Part shown: piece after piece, positions 23,943 to 32,881 of the stretch
Layout: each line of letters starts with the position of its first letter
Numbering within the stretch: position 1 is the first letter of the stretch
NCBI RefSeq assembly: GCF_003226565.1
Contig: NZ_QKOE01000027.1
Coordinates: 1-39,985, forward strand
Direction of reading: 5' to 3'
Source: Parazoarcus communis SWub3 = DSM 12120
GTDB lineage: Bacteria; Pseudomonadota; Gammaproteobacteria; Burkholderiales; Rhodocyclaceae
DNA length: 39,985 bases
Made by a program: the position numbers and the translations under genes
The notes under the pieces: generated by a model
Seen by the model: only the letters and a program-made list of their open reading frames with translations
What the model was told of the DNA's origin: nothing
Database searches by the model: none

Positions 23943-25426
23943 ACCCGGCGATACTGGATGGCCTCGGCCACCTGCGTCGCGCCGGGCTGGGCCAGCCCGG
24001 CAAGGTCAGCCAGCGTGCGCGCCACCCGCAGCACGCGGTGATAGGCACGCGCCGACAGGTGCAGGCGGTTCATCGCCTGCGCCAGCAGGCCGGCCCCTGC
24101 CGCATCCGGCGTACATAAGGTGTCGACCTGCCCCGGCGGCAACGCGGCATTGGGCACGCCTTGGCGCGCCATCTGCACCTCGCGGCAGCGGACGACGCGT
24201 TCACGCACCTGTGCGCTGGTCTCGCCTTGCGGCGCAGACGCCAGGTCGTCATACGAGACCACCGGCACCTCGACCATCAGGTCGATACGGTCCAGCAGAG
24301 GACCGGATAAGCGAGCGCGGTAACGGGTGACCTGCGCCGGCGTGCAAGTGCAGGCCCGGGTAGGGTGTCCCAGATAGCCGCAAGGACACGGATTCATCGC
24401 TGCCACCAGCTGGAAGCGGGCAGGAAACTCGGCCCGCCTGCGTGCCCGCGACACCGTGACCAGACCGGTTTCCAGCGGCTCACGCAGGGATTCGAGCACG
24501 CGGCGGTCAAATTCGGGCAGTTCGTCCAGGAACAGGATGCCGTGATGCGCCAGCGACACCTCGCCGGGCTGCGGAATTGCGCCACCGCCGACGAGTGCGG
24601 CCGCCGAAGCCGAGTGATGTGGGGCACGAAAAGTCCGCATACCCCAGCGCGCGGCATCGAAACTGCCGCTCAGCGAATACACCGCGGCACTCTCCAGCGC
24701 CTCGTGTTCGCTCAGCGGCGGCAGCAAGCCGGGCAGGCGTTGCGCCAGCATCGACTTGCCAGTGCCGGGCGGGCCGTGCATCAGAAGGGAATGACCACCC
24801 GCTGCGGCGACTTCCAAGCCCCGCCGTGCCTGAAACTGGCCACGCACGTCGGCCAGGTCCGCAACTTGGACGTGCGCGGCCGCGCGGGGACCAGCGGTGT
24901 GCACAGGCAGCGCGGACAGGCTGTTGAGGTGGCCACACACCTCGAGCAGGGATGTCGCCGGTCGCACCTGAACGCCCCGGGCAAGGGCTGCCTCGTCGGC
25001 ATTGGCGCGCGGCACGATCAACTCATGCCCCGCCCGAGCGGCTGCCAGCGCGACCGACAAGGCGCCCCGGATCGCGCGCAGCGAACCATCCAGCGACAAC
25101 TCGCCACAGAACTCCAGGCCACCGATCAGGGCAGACTTGATCTGATCGGACGCGGCCAGGATGCCCAGCGCAATCGGCAGGTCGAAGCGTCCGCCCTCCT
25201 TGGGCAGGTCGGCCGGCGCCAGATTGACGGTGATGCGCCGCTGCGGAAACTCGAACTGCGAGGTCACGATGGCGGCCCGCACACGGTCGCGAGCCTCGCG
25301 GACCTCGGTGTCGGGCAAACCGACCAGCGTGAAGGAAGGCAGGCCGTTGGCGAGATGAACCTCGACCATGACCTCGGGGGCATCCAGGCCATCCAGGGCA
25401 CGGGTTCGCACACGCGCGATCGACAT
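23939..25426 (-). CDS. comM: ComM/YifB-type AAA+ helicase-like ATPase (Mg-chelatase family)
   Basis: The 495-residue protein starts MSIARVRTRALDGLDAPEVM. Residues 1-170 are the Lon-protease-like N domain (GLPSFTLVGLPDTEVREARD, ITVNLAPADLPKEGGRFDLP). The AAA+ core has Walker A GPPGTGKSMLAQRLPG, Walker B GILFLDELPEFDRR and a zinc-type CPCGYLGHPTRACTC segment. The C-terminal helical region has RAYHRVLRVARTLADLAG. ComM is a branch-migration helicase needed for natural transformation in Vibrio and others, and the length matches. It lies downstream of ubiK on the same strand, with about 100 bases between. Confidence 0.93.
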   Translation of the reverse strand: MSIARVRTRALDGLDAPEVMVEVHLANGLPSFTLVGLPDTEVREARDRVRAAIVTSQFEFPQRRITVNLAPADLPKEGGRFDLPIALGILAASDQIKSALIGGLEFCGELSLDGSLRAIRGALSVALAAARAGHELIVPRANADEAALARGVQVRPATSLLEVCGHLNSLSALPVHTAGPRAAAHVQVADLADVRGQFQARRGLEVAAAGGHSLLMHGPPGTGKSMLAQRLPGLLPPLSEHEALESAAVYSLSGSFDAARWGMRTFRAPHHSASAAALVGGGAIPQPGEVSLAHHGILFLDELPEFDRRVLESLREPLETGLVTVSRARRRAEFPARFQLVAAMNPCPCGYLGHPTRACTCTPAQVTRYRARLSGPLLDRIDLMVEVPVVSYDDLASAPQGETSAQVRERVVRCREVQMARQGVPNAALPPGQVDTLCTPDAAGAGLLAQAMNRLHLSARAYHRVLRVARTLADLAGLAQPGATQVAEAIQYRRV

Positions 25427-25523
25427 GCAGAAGGGTCTCCGAACTGAACAGCCGCTCAGTCTACGCGAAGACCCTTCAATGACAAAGCAATAAAATGGAC
25501 AGCCGCCATGAAGGCGGCCCTTG

Positions 25524-25781
25524 TCAGGCCTTGGGCGCTGCGGTGCCTTGCCGTTCGGATTCGAGTGCGGCGACGCGGGCCTCGAGTTCGGTCAGACGCT
25601 GGCGAGCATGTGCCAGCATTTCGCGCTGCACTTCGAATTCTTCACGCGTGACCAGGTCGAGTTTGCCAAAAGCGCCCGACAACACCGCCTTCAGGTTCTT
25701 TTCCACGTCACGAACAGGGCTGTTCGCGACCAGTTCGGAGACTTTTGCACCGATTTCATCGAGGATTCGCGGGGTCGTCAT
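25524..25781 (-). CDS. ubiK: Ubiquinone biosynthesis accessory factor UbiK (YqiC/BMFP family)
   Basis: This 85-residue acidic protein starts MTTPRILDEIGAKVSELVAN and ends in a C-terminal coiled coil (ELEARVAALESERQG). DVEKNLKAVLSGAFGKLDLV is the conserved core, followed by VTREEFEVQREMLAHAR. UbiK partners UbiJ in aerobic ubiquinone synthesis and binds membranes. In betaproteobacteria it commonly sits beside comM and the glnK-amtB cluster, as it does here. Confidence 0.9.
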   Translation of the reverse strand: MTTPRILDEIGAKVSELVANSPVRDVEKNLKAVLSGAFGKLDLVTREEFEVQREMLAHARQRLTELEARVAALESERQGTAAPKA

Positions 25782-25852
25782 GGCGTAGTCGATCTCAAAA
25801 ATATCCAGATTCGAAGTCTATCACGTCGCGCCAGACGCTCCGGATTGCCCCA

Positions 25853-25869
25853 TGCGCGAAATCGGTGCC
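25853..25869 (+). promoter_or_regulatory. NtrC-like site 1 of the porin-glnK-amtB cluster
   Basis: TGCGCGAAATCGGTGCC matches the NtrC consensus at about 12 of 17 positions. It starts 33 bases before the next site, close to three helical turns, so two dimers would lie on the same face. Confidence 0.5.
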
Positions 25870-25885
25870 TGTTTTTTCCGAGAAA

Positions 25886-25902
25886 CGCACCAAATGGGTG
25901 CA
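25886..25902 (+). promoter_or_regulatory. NtrC-like site 2 of the porin-glnK-amtB cluster
   Basis: CGCACCAAATGGGTGCA matches TGCACYAAAATGGTGCA at 14 of 17 positions and has perfect GCACC/GGTGC half-sites. It lies about 120 bases upstream of the sigma-54 promoter, the normal enhancer distance. Confidence 0.7.
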
Positions 25903-26008
25903 TCAAGACGGATCATGCATCATTCCGGTGACCCACACTATTGACCAAGTGCCGCACGGCCACTTCACCCCCGCAAGAAACCCAGCATCCACGCGGCTTT
26001 CGGGCTTC

Positions 26009-26024
26009 TGGCACAGTCAATGCT
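26009..26024 (+). promoter_or_regulatory. Sigma-54 promoter of the porin-glnK-amtB cluster
   Basis: TGGCACAGTCAATGCT has GG at 26010-26011 and GC at 26022-26023 with the required 10-base gap. The -12 box is ATGC for TTGC. Start of transcription would be at about 26035, leaving a short leader to the ATG at 26067. Confidence 0.72.
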
Positions 26025-26066
26025 TAGTGAAACTCGCCAAAACACAACTGCTTCAGGAGCCATAAC

Positions 26067-26831
26067 ATGCGCAAGAGCCTCATCGCCACCGCCCTCCTCG
26101 CCACCCTGCCGATGATCGGCACCGCCCAGGCCGAAGGTCCTCACAGCCTCAGCGGCAACATCACGCTGACCACCGACTACGTGTTCCGCGGCATCAGCCA
26201 GTCGCAAGGTCAGCCCGCACTTCAGGGCGGTTTCGACTATGCACACGAGAGCGGCTTCTATATCGGCACCTGGGCCTCGAACGTGGGCTGGGTGGATGAT
26301 ATGGCCAAGAAGAACAACAGCATGGAAATCGACCTTTACCTCGGCTACGCCGGTGAGGCCGGTCCCATTTCCTACGACGTCGGTGCGATCCGCTACTTTT
26401 ACCCGGGCTCCAGCATCAGCGGCGTCGCCACCCCTGATTCGACCGAGGTCTACATCGCGCTGGGCTGGGAGTTCATCGAGCTGAAGTACTCGCACGCCGT
26501 TTCCAAGTACCTGTTCGGCTGGACCGGCACCAACAGCAACAGCACCCGCAACTCCAACTACCTGGAACTGAACGCCGACTACGAATTCGCCGCAGGCTGG
26601 ACGGCTTCGGCTCACATCGGTCGCCAGATCATCAAGAAGAATGGCGGCGCATCCTACGCCGACTGGGCGGTGGGTATCAGCAAGGATGTCGGCTTTGGCA
26701 CCGTCGCACTGACCTACTCGGACTCCGACGCCGACGGCAGCTGCTCCAAGGGCGAACCCTACTGTTTCGGCGATACCGGCAAGAACGCTGCCGGCGACCG
26801 CTTCGTCCTCTCGTTCAGCAAAGAGTTCTGA
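26067..26831 (+). CDS. TorF-family (TIGR02001-like) outer membrane porin
   Basis: This 254-residue protein has a Sec signal (MRKSLIATALLATLPMIGTA, cleavage after AQA). The mature part opens with SLSGNITLTTDYVFRGISQS, the family's signature. Alternating hydrophobic/polar strands with many Tyr and Trp follow, ending in FVLSFSKEF with the terminal Phe recognised by the Bam machinery. Two Cys (DGSCSKGEPYCFGD) may close a loop. It is the first gene behind NtrC-like sites and a sigma-54 promoter and precedes glnK-amtB. A role in passage of ammonium or small nitrogen compounds is suggested only by that position. Confidence 0.85.
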   Translation: MRKSLIATALLATLPMIGTAQAEGPHSLSGNITLTTDYVFRGISQSQGQPALQGGFDYAHESGFYIGTWASNVGWVDDMAKKNNSMEIDLYLGYAGEAGPISYDVGAIRYFYPGSSISGVATPDSTEVYIALGWEFIELKYSHAVSKYLFGWTGTNSNSTRNSNYLELNADYEFAAGWTASAHIGRQIIKKNGGASYADWAVGISKDVGFGTVALTYSDSDADGSCSKGEPYCFGDTGKNAAGDRFVLSFSKEF

Positions 26832-26859
26832 TCGAACCCGTGCTCCCCGGGCCGCATGA

Positions 26860-27246
<387 letters not shown>

Positions 27247-27260
27247 GGGAGAACTCTGAC

Positions 27261-28643
27261 ATGAAAAAACTATTTGCAATCCTGCTGGCGGCGGTGACCG
27301 TCGGCCTTTCTGGCGGCGTTTTTGCCCAGGAAACCCCGGCGGCGCCGGTTGTCGAAGCCGTCGTCGAAGCCGCCGCTGCCGTTGAGGCCGCTGCCGAAGC
27401 GGCGGTCGAACCGACCGTCAACAAGGGCGACGTGGCCTGGATCATGACCGCCACGCTGCTCGTGCTGTTCATGGCCCTGCCCGGCCTGGCACTGTTCTAC
27501 GGCGGCCTGGTCCGCTCCAAGAACATGCTGTCGGTGCTGATGCAGGTGATGGTGGTGTTTTCGCTGATTTCCGTGCTGTGGGCCTTCTATGGCTACAGCC
27601 TGGCCTTCACCGAAGCCAGCCCCTTCATCGGCTCGCTCGACAAGCTGTTCCTGTCCGGTGTGACCATGGACAGCCTGGCCGATACCTTCAGCGACGATGC
27701 CAAGCTGCCTGAATATGCCTTCATCGCCTTCCAGGCCACCTTTGCCGGCATCACCTGCGCGCTCATCGTCGGCTCCTTTGCCGAACGCATGAAGTTCTCC
27801 GCCGTGCTGCTGTTCTCGGTGATCTGGTTCACCTTCTGCTACCTGCCGATCTGCCACATGGTGTGGGGCCCGGGCGGCTACCTGCTGGAAGACGGCGCAC
27901 TCGACTTCGCAGGCGGTACCGTGGTGCACATCAACGCCGGTATCGCCGGTCTGGTGGGTGCCTACATGGTCGGCAAGCGTATCGGCTACGGTCGCGAATC
28001 GATGGCTCCGCACTCGCTGACGCTGACCATGGTCGGTGCCTCGATGCTGTGGGTGGGCTGGTTCGGCTTCAACGCCGGCTCCAACCTGGAAGCCACCTCG
28101 GGCGCCGCACTGGCCTTCATCAACACCCTGTTCGCGACCGCAGCCGCCGTGCTGGCCTGGTGCCTGGGTGAGGCAATGTTCAAGGGCAAGCCCTCGATGC
28201 TGGGTGCAGCCTCCGGTGCCGTTGCCGGCCTGGTGGCGATCACCCCGGCCTGCGGCTCGGTTGGCCCGATGGGCGCCATCGTGATCGGCCTGTTGTCCGG
28301 CTTTGTCTGCCTGTGGGGTGTCAATGGCCTCAAGCGCATGCTCGGTGCTGACGACTCGCTCGACGTGTTCGGCGTGCATGGCCTCGGCGGTATCCTGGGC
28401 GCCATCCTGACCGGTGTGTTTACCGCACCGAGCCTGGGTGGTACCGGCGCTGAAGACTTCTCGATCGCCTCGCAAGTGTGGATCCAGACCTACGGTGTGA
28501 TCATCACCATCATCTGGTCCGCTGTGGTTGCCTTCATCGCCTACAAGATCGCCGACATGTTCGTGGGTCTGCGGGTGCCGGAGGAAGAAGAGCGCGAAGG
28601 TCTGGACATCACTGCCCACGGCGAAACCGCTTACCACCACTAA
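27261..28643 (+). CDS. amtB: Ammonium transporter AmtB
   Basis: The 460-residue protein opens with a cleavable-looking signal (MKKLFAILLAAVTVGLSGGV, FAQ). A periplasmic stretch of about 35 residues made almost only of Ala, Glu, Val and Pro follows. Eleven membrane segments follow from VAWIMTATLLVLFMALPGLA. LPICHMVWGPGGYL and LDVFGVHGLGGILGAIL carry the twin pore histidines. ALFYGGLVRSKNMLSVLMQV is the conserved first part. The C-terminal tail (EEEEREGLDITAHGETAYHH) is the GlnK-binding region. A GGGAG precedes the ATG. The gene ends just before a strong terminator. Confidence 0.95.
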   Translation: MKKLFAILLAAVTVGLSGGVFAQETPAAPVVEAVVEAAAAVEAAAEAAVEPTVNKGDVAWIMTATLLVLFMALPGLALFYGGLVRSKNMLSVLMQVMVVFSLISVLWAFYGYSLAFTEASPFIGSLDKLFLSGVTMDSLADTFSDDAKLPEYAFIAFQATFAGITCALIVGSFAERMKFSAVLLFSVIWFTFCYLPICHMVWGPGGYLLEDGALDFAGGTVVHINAGIAGLVGAYMVGKRIGYGRESMAPHSLTLTMVGASMLWVGWFGFNAGSNLEATSGAALAFINTLFATAAAVLAWCLGEAMFKGKPSMLGAASGAVAGLVAITPACGSVGPMGAIVIGLLSGFVCLWGVNGLKRMLGADDSLDVFGVHGLGGILGAILTGVFTAPSLGGTGAEDFSIASQVWIQTYGVIITIIWSAVVAFIAYKIADMFVGLRVPEEEEREGLDITAHGETAYHH

Positions 28644-28692
28644 GCCATCCGGACGGGCGGAACCGCAACTCCTCCGGTTCCGTCCTGATTCA

Positions 28693-28716
28693 AGCGCCCT
28701 TCGGGGCGCTTTTTTT
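28693..28716 (+). terminator. Intrinsic terminator of the glnK-amtB operon
   Basis: AGCGCCC, TTCG loop and GGGCGCT form a perfect 7-bp stem, followed by a run of seven T. It lies 50 bases after the amtB stop. Confidence 0.9.
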
Positions 28717-28720
28717 CGTC

Positions 28721-28764
28721 CGCAAATAACAAAGGCGCCTCATGGGGCGCCTTTGTTATTTGCG
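28721..28764 (-). terminator. Long bidirectional hairpin, terminator of purU
   Basis: CGCAAATAACAAAGGCGCC (28721-28739) and its exact complement (28746-28764) form a 19-bp perfect stem with a six-base loop. The inner part GGCGCC...GGCGCC is followed by TTTGTTATTT on either strand, so it can stop transcription from purU (leftward) and back up the amtB terminator (rightward). Confidence 0.85.
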
Positions 28765-28776
28765 AAGAACGCGGAA

Positions 28777-29652
28777 TCAGCGGAACACGATGGTCTTGTT
28801 GCCGTGGGTCAGCACGCGGTCTTCCAGGTGGTAGCGCAGGCCGCGGGCGAGCACGGTCTTTTCGATGTCCTTGCCGTAACGGACCATGTCCTCGACCGAG
28901 TCGGAGTGATCGATGCGGATGACGTCCTGCTCGATGATCGGTCCCTGGTCGAGGTCCGCAGTCACGTAGTGACAGGTCGCACCAATCAGCTTGACGCCCT
29001 TGGCATAGGCCTGGTGATAGGGTTTGGCGCCAACGAAGCTGGGCAGGAAACTGTGGTGGATGTTGATGATCCGCCCGGGGTAGGCCGCGCATAGCTCAGG
29101 CGACAGGATCTGCATGTAGCGCGCCAGCACCATGGTATCGCCGCGCGATTCCTCGAACAGGCGCTGCACCTCGGCATAGGCGCTGGTCTTGTTGTCGGCC
29201 GTGACCGGCACATGATGAAAGGGGATGCCGTGCCACTCGACGAAGCCGCGCAGGTCGTTGTGGTTGGAGATGACGCAGGGTATCTCGACATCGAGCTCAC
29301 GCGACTTCCAGCGCGCCAGCAGGTCGTACAGGCAGTGTTCCTGTTTGCTGACCAGCATCACCACCCGCTTCTTGACTGCGGAGTCGCTGATCTTCCAGTC
29401 CATCTCCAGCTCTTCGGCCAGCGGCCGGAAGCGCTCGCGAAACTCGGCGAGATGGAAGGGTAAGGAATCCGCACGGATCTCGATGCGCATGAAGTAGCGC
29501 CCGACCGACTCGCCCTCCTGCGGCGGTTCGGCGTGCAGCGAGGTTTCGAGAATCCAGCCCTTGTGCTCGGCAATGAAACCCGACACGCGAGCAACGATGC
29601 CAACGCGGTCGGGGCAGGAGGCGGACAGGGTAAAGAAGCGTACGCGATGCAT
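28777..29652 (-). CDS. purU: Formyltetrahydrofolate deformylase
   Basis: The 291-residue cytosolic enzyme hydrolyses 10-formyltetrahydrofolate to formate and tetrahydrofolate, balancing one-carbon pools and supplying formate to PurT. Residues 1-85 form an ACT domain (LSASCPDRVGIVARVSGFIA). The formyltransferase-like domain has VISNHNDLRGFVEWHGIPFH, VLARYMQILS, the catalytic INIHHSFLPSFVGAKPYHQA and the Asp of ATCHYVTADLDQGPI. Length and motifs are standard. Confidence 0.95.
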   Translation of the reverse strand: MHRVRFFTLSASCPDRVGIVARVSGFIAEHKGWILETSLHAEPPQEGESVGRYFMRIEIRADSLPFHLAEFRERFRPLAEELEMDWKISDSAVKKRVVMLVSKQEHCLYDLLARWKSRELDVEIPCVISNHNDLRGFVEWHGIPFHHVPVTADNKTSAYAEVQRLFEESRGDTMVLARYMQILSPELCAAYPGRIINIHHSFLPSFVGAKPYHQAYAKGVKLIGATCHYVTADLDQGPIIEQDVIRIDHSDSVEDMVRYGKDIEKTVLARGLRYHLEDRVLTHGNKTIVFR

Positions 29653-29740
29653 GAGGAGTCGCTTTTAAGAAGACCGCGCCCCGCAGGGCGCAAGGGGATC
29701 GGGCTATGGACGTCGTGCCGGCCTGCCGCTTCGTCCAGAA

Positions 29741-30352
29741 TCAGCCGGCCTTGGCAAAGGCCTTGTCGATCTCGGTACGCAGCGCGGTGTAGTCACGCAC
29801 CACCGGGTACTGCGGAAACTCGCGCACGACGTTTTCCGGCGGATGGAACAGGATGCCGCCGTGGGCCTCACCCAGCATCGCGGTGTCGTTGTAGGAGTCG
29901 CCTGCAGCGACGACCTTGAAGTTGAGCTCCTTGAAACGCTTGACCGCCTCACGCTTCTGGTCCGGCATGCGCAGGTGGTAGTTGACCAGGATGCCTTCAT
30001 CGTTGGCCTCGAGGCTATGGCAGAACAGGGTCGGCAGACCCAGCTGCACCATCAGCGGCTTGGCGAACTCGTAGAAGGTGTCGGACAGGATGACCACCTG
30101 ATAGGTATCGCGCAGGTCGTCGAGGAAGTCGCGCGCCCCCGCCATTGGCCCCATGCTGGCGATGACCGCCTGAATGTCGGGCAGGCCAAGCTTTTTCTCG
30201 GCGAGGATGTTCAGGCGATACTTCATCAGGGTGTCGTAGTTGGGCTCGTCGCGGGTTGTCCGACGCAACTCCGGAATGCCAGTACGCTCGGCGAATTCGA
30301 TCCAGATTTCCGGAACCAGCACACCTTCGAGGTCGAGACAGACGATACGCAC
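29741..30352 (-). CDS. thrH: ThrH: phosphoserine phosphatase / homoserine phosphotransferase
   Basis: The 203-residue HAD-superfamily enzyme starts MRIVCLDLEGVLVPEIWIEF; motif I is DLEGV with nucleophile Asp7 and Glu9. VILSDTFYEF gives motif II, the Lys in DQKREAVKR motif III and AAGDSYNDTAMLGEA motif IV. EIWIEFAERTGIPELRRTTR is typical of ThrH of Pseudomonas and relatives, which can make homoserine phosphate and dephosphorylate phosphoserine. It is downstream of no close partner; the gap to purU is 88 bases. Confidence 0.92.
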   Translation of the reverse strand: MRIVCLDLEGVLVPEIWIEFAERTGIPELRRTTRDEPNYDTLMKYRLNILAEKKLGLPDIQAVIASMGPMAGARDFLDDLRDTYQVVILSDTFYEFAKPLMVQLGLPTLFCHSLEANDEGILVNYHLRMPDQKREAVKRFKELNFKVVAAGDSYNDTAMLGEAHGGILFHPPENVVREFPQYPVVRDYTALRTEIDKAFAKAG

Positions 30353-30535
30353 CGGGTACTCCTGATGACTTGATGGTTAAAGGCGGGATTCTAGCATTGC
30401 GTTCAAGACAGCTTGCTTTCGACGCACACCCTGTTCGTATGGCCTCCGTGCGAAAGTCCTCGGCCCACTGCTCCTGACACTGGCTCAAGTCATGCCAATG
30501 CAGGATACTGCCGCCAATACCCAAAGCACTTAAGC

Positions 30536-31735
30536 ATGATCAAGCTCATCCCCATCGAGAAGCTCCAGCTCGGCATGTACATCCACGACCTCAATTGCGG
30601 CTGGATGGAACACAACTTCGTCCGTAACAGCTTCGCGCTGAAGGACGACAACACGCTGCGCAAGGTACGCGAACTGGGCGTGCATGAGATCTACATCGAC
30701 ATTTCCAAGGGCCTGGACGTTGCCGACGCGCCCACGCTGGAGGAGGCCGCGCATCAGGTCGACGAGCAGCTCGAGGCGATCGCCAGCGCAAACCGTGCGC
30801 CCATTGCCCCCACGACGCTCGCCGACGAGGTGCAGCGTGCCCGCACCCTGCACCGCGAGGCCAACCGCATCGTCCGCAACATGATGGGCGACATCCGTCT
30901 GGGCAAGCAGATCGAGCTGGAACAGATCGAGCCTGTGGTCGAGAAGATCGTCGACTCCATCTTCCGCCAGTCCGATGCGCTTCTGCCGCTGTCACGACTG
31001 AAGACCCACGACGAATACACCTTTCAGCACTCGGTATCGGTCTGTGCGCTGCTGACCTCGTTTGCCCGCACGCTGGAACTGCCCCGCGAGATCATCCACG
31101 AGATCGCGGTCGGCGCCTTGCTGCACGATGTGGGCAAAGCCCAGGTGCCGGACGAGATCCTGAACAAGCCGGCCAAGCTCACCGATGCCGAATTCGTCAA
31201 GATGAAGTCGCATGTGGTGCAGAGCAAGATCATCCTGATGGGCACCCCCGGTATCAGCCCGATCGCGATCGACGTTGCCGCCCAGCACCATGAACGCTAT
31301 GACGGCACCGGCTACCCGAACAAGCTCAAGGGTGAAGAGATCAGCCTCTACGGACAGATGGGCGCGATCGTGGATGTGTACGACGCGATCACGTCCAACC
31401 GCTGTTACCACAAAGGCATGGCGCCAACCGATGCACTGCGCAAGCTGCTGGAGTGGAGCAAGTTCCACTTCAAGCCGGAACTGGTGCAATCCTTCATCCG
31501 CTCGATCGGCATCTATCCCAGCGGCTCGCTGGTCCGGCTGGAAAGCGGCCGTCTCGCGATCGTACAGGAGCAGCATGCCGACAAGCTGATGCAGCCCACG
31601 GTCAAGGTGATGTATCACAGCAAGGGCCACTACCTGAAACCCGAGCTCATCGACCTGCGCCGCTCGCAGGACCGCATCGTCGCCCACGAGGATTTCGAGA
31701 AGTGGAGCATTGATCCGGCGCAATGGCTGCAGTAA
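30536..31735 (+). CDS. HD-GYP domain protein with DUF3391, putative c-di-GMP phosphodiesterase
   Basis: From the ATG at 30536 the protein has 399 residues and starts MIKLIPIEKLQLGMYIHDLN, the DUF3391 opening. An upstream in-frame ATG is ignored because DUF3391 normally begins here. The HD-GYP domain (about 170-380) has HSVSVCALLTSFARTL, LLHDVGKAQVPDEIL, HVVQSKIIL and QHHERYDGTGYPNKLKG, then GAIVDVYDAITSNRCYHKGM. All metal ligands and the GYP motif are present, so it should be active in degrading cyclic-di-GMP. No receiver domain or membrane segment is seen. Confidence 0.92.
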   Translation: MIKLIPIEKLQLGMYIHDLNCGWMEHNFVRNSFALKDDNTLRKVRELGVHEIYIDISKGLDVADAPTLEEAAHQVDEQLEAIASANRAPIAPTTLADEVQRARTLHREANRIVRNMMGDIRLGKQIELEQIEPVVEKIVDSIFRQSDALLPLSRLKTHDEYTFQHSVSVCALLTSFARTLELPREIIHEIAVGALLHDVGKAQVPDEILNKPAKLTDAEFVKMKSHVVQSKIILMGTPGISPIAIDVAAQHHERYDGTGYPNKLKGEEISLYGQMGAIVDVYDAITSNRCYHKGMAPTDALRKLLEWSKFHFKPELVQSFIRSIGIYPSGSLVRLESGRLAIVQEQHADKLMQPTVKVMYHSKGHYLKPELIDLRRSQDRIVAHEDFEKWSIDPAQWLQ

Positions 31736-31783
31736 TCCGGACCTTCGTCAAGCCCGGGCCTGCACGGGCAACACCACGCAAGC

Positions 31784-32881
31784 TCAGGCCAGACGCAGAT
31801 CGCTGACCGCCTGGCAGATGCAAGGCAGGATCTCCCCCTGCTGCAACTCGCAGCCCGGAGCAAGGCCCCATCTGACCTCACCCCCCAGCAATTGCATGCG
31901 GCACAAACCACAGCTGCCTGCCCGGCACTCGGATGGCGGCGCACACCCAGCCGCCTCAAGCGCATGCAGCAGGCTCGGCTCACCAGCGGTGACCACGCGC
32001 TTGCCACCCGGCAAATCGACGTTCTGACCGCTTCCACCCGCACCAAGCGCAGCCCCGAAGGCTTCACGGTGTATCGCCGAAGGCAAGATGCCTGCAGCCT
32101 CGAATCCGGCGGTCAACGATGCCATGACGGCATCACTGGCGCACAGATAGAACTGTGCGACCGCCGGATGCAACAGGTGCTCGATGATCCCCGCGGCATC
32201 GAGTCGCCCGCGCGCACCCGGCCAGTCGGCCCCGGGGCGCGACACCGTCGGCAGATAGTGGAATGTGGGGAAACGCGCCGCCAGCCGCTCAAACTCCTCG
32301 CGATACAGCAGCTCATCCTCATGACGTGCGGCATGGAACAACAACACACGTCCCGGCTCCGAGAGTGCTGCATGCAACATGGCGCGCATCGGCGTGATCC
32401 CGATACCGGCGCCGATCAACACCCGCTCTCCGAATGCCGGCTGAAGGACGAAGTCACCCTTGGGGGGCAGCACTCGCACACGCTGGCCGGGTCGCAGGGC
32501 ATCCCATACCCAGCTCGACATCAAGCCTTGCGGCTCACGCTTGATCCCCAGTTCATACGCCTTGGGCCGCCCCGCCTGCCAGGCTGCAAGCGAGTAGGCT
32601 CGACGCACCTCCCGCCCGCCAGGCCCCAGCGGAGCACTCAGCACAACATACTGCCCCGGCATGTAAGCGGGAAGTCTGCGTCCCCAGCGTCGACGCAGCT
32701 GCAAACAGACCAGATGCCCTGCCACCTCCTGACGCGCCGTAACGACCAGGTCCAGCGGCCGGGCCGCACGCTCCCGACGCAGGCGCTCCATCAACACCCG
32801 CACCCCGTCCACGGTCAACACCGCGATGAAGACGAGTCCCGCGACTGCACCGACGCTCAGCAGCCAGGCAAGCGGATTCAT
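31784..32881 (-). CDS. Membrane-anchored flavoreductase with C-terminal 2Fe-2S ferredoxin domain
   Basis: The 365-residue protein has one N-terminal membrane helix (WLLSVGAVAGLVFIAVLTVD). An FNR-like domain follows: the FAD motif RRAYSLAAW, GLMSSWVWDALRPGQRVRVL, and the nucleotide-binding GERVLIGAGIGITPMRAML. From about residue 285 a plant-type ferredoxin domain has ECRAGSCGLCRMQ and a fourth Cys near CICQ. The order resembles Hmp/NADH oxidoreductase-type electron-transfer proteins. The start overlaps the PepSY gene stop by ATGA. With the TonB receptor upstream, a role in reducing imported ferric compounds is plausible but inferred. Confidence 0.82.
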   Translation of the reverse strand: MNPLAWLLSVGAVAGLVFIAVLTVDGVRVLMERLRRERAARPLDLVVTARQEVAGHLVCLQLRRRWGRRLPAYMPGQYVVLSAPLGPGGREVRRAYSLAAWQAGRPKAYELGIKREPQGLMSSWVWDALRPGQRVRVLPPKGDFVLQPAFGERVLIGAGIGITPMRAMLHAALSEPGRVLLFHAARHEDELLYREEFERLAARFPTFHYLPTVSRPGADWPGARGRLDAAGIIEHLLHPAVAQFYLCASDAVMASLTAGFEAAGILPSAIHREAFGAALGAGGSGQNVDLPGGKRVVTAGEPSLLHALEAAGCAPPSECRAGSCGLCRMQLLGGEVRWGLAPGCELQQGEILPCICQAVSDLRLA

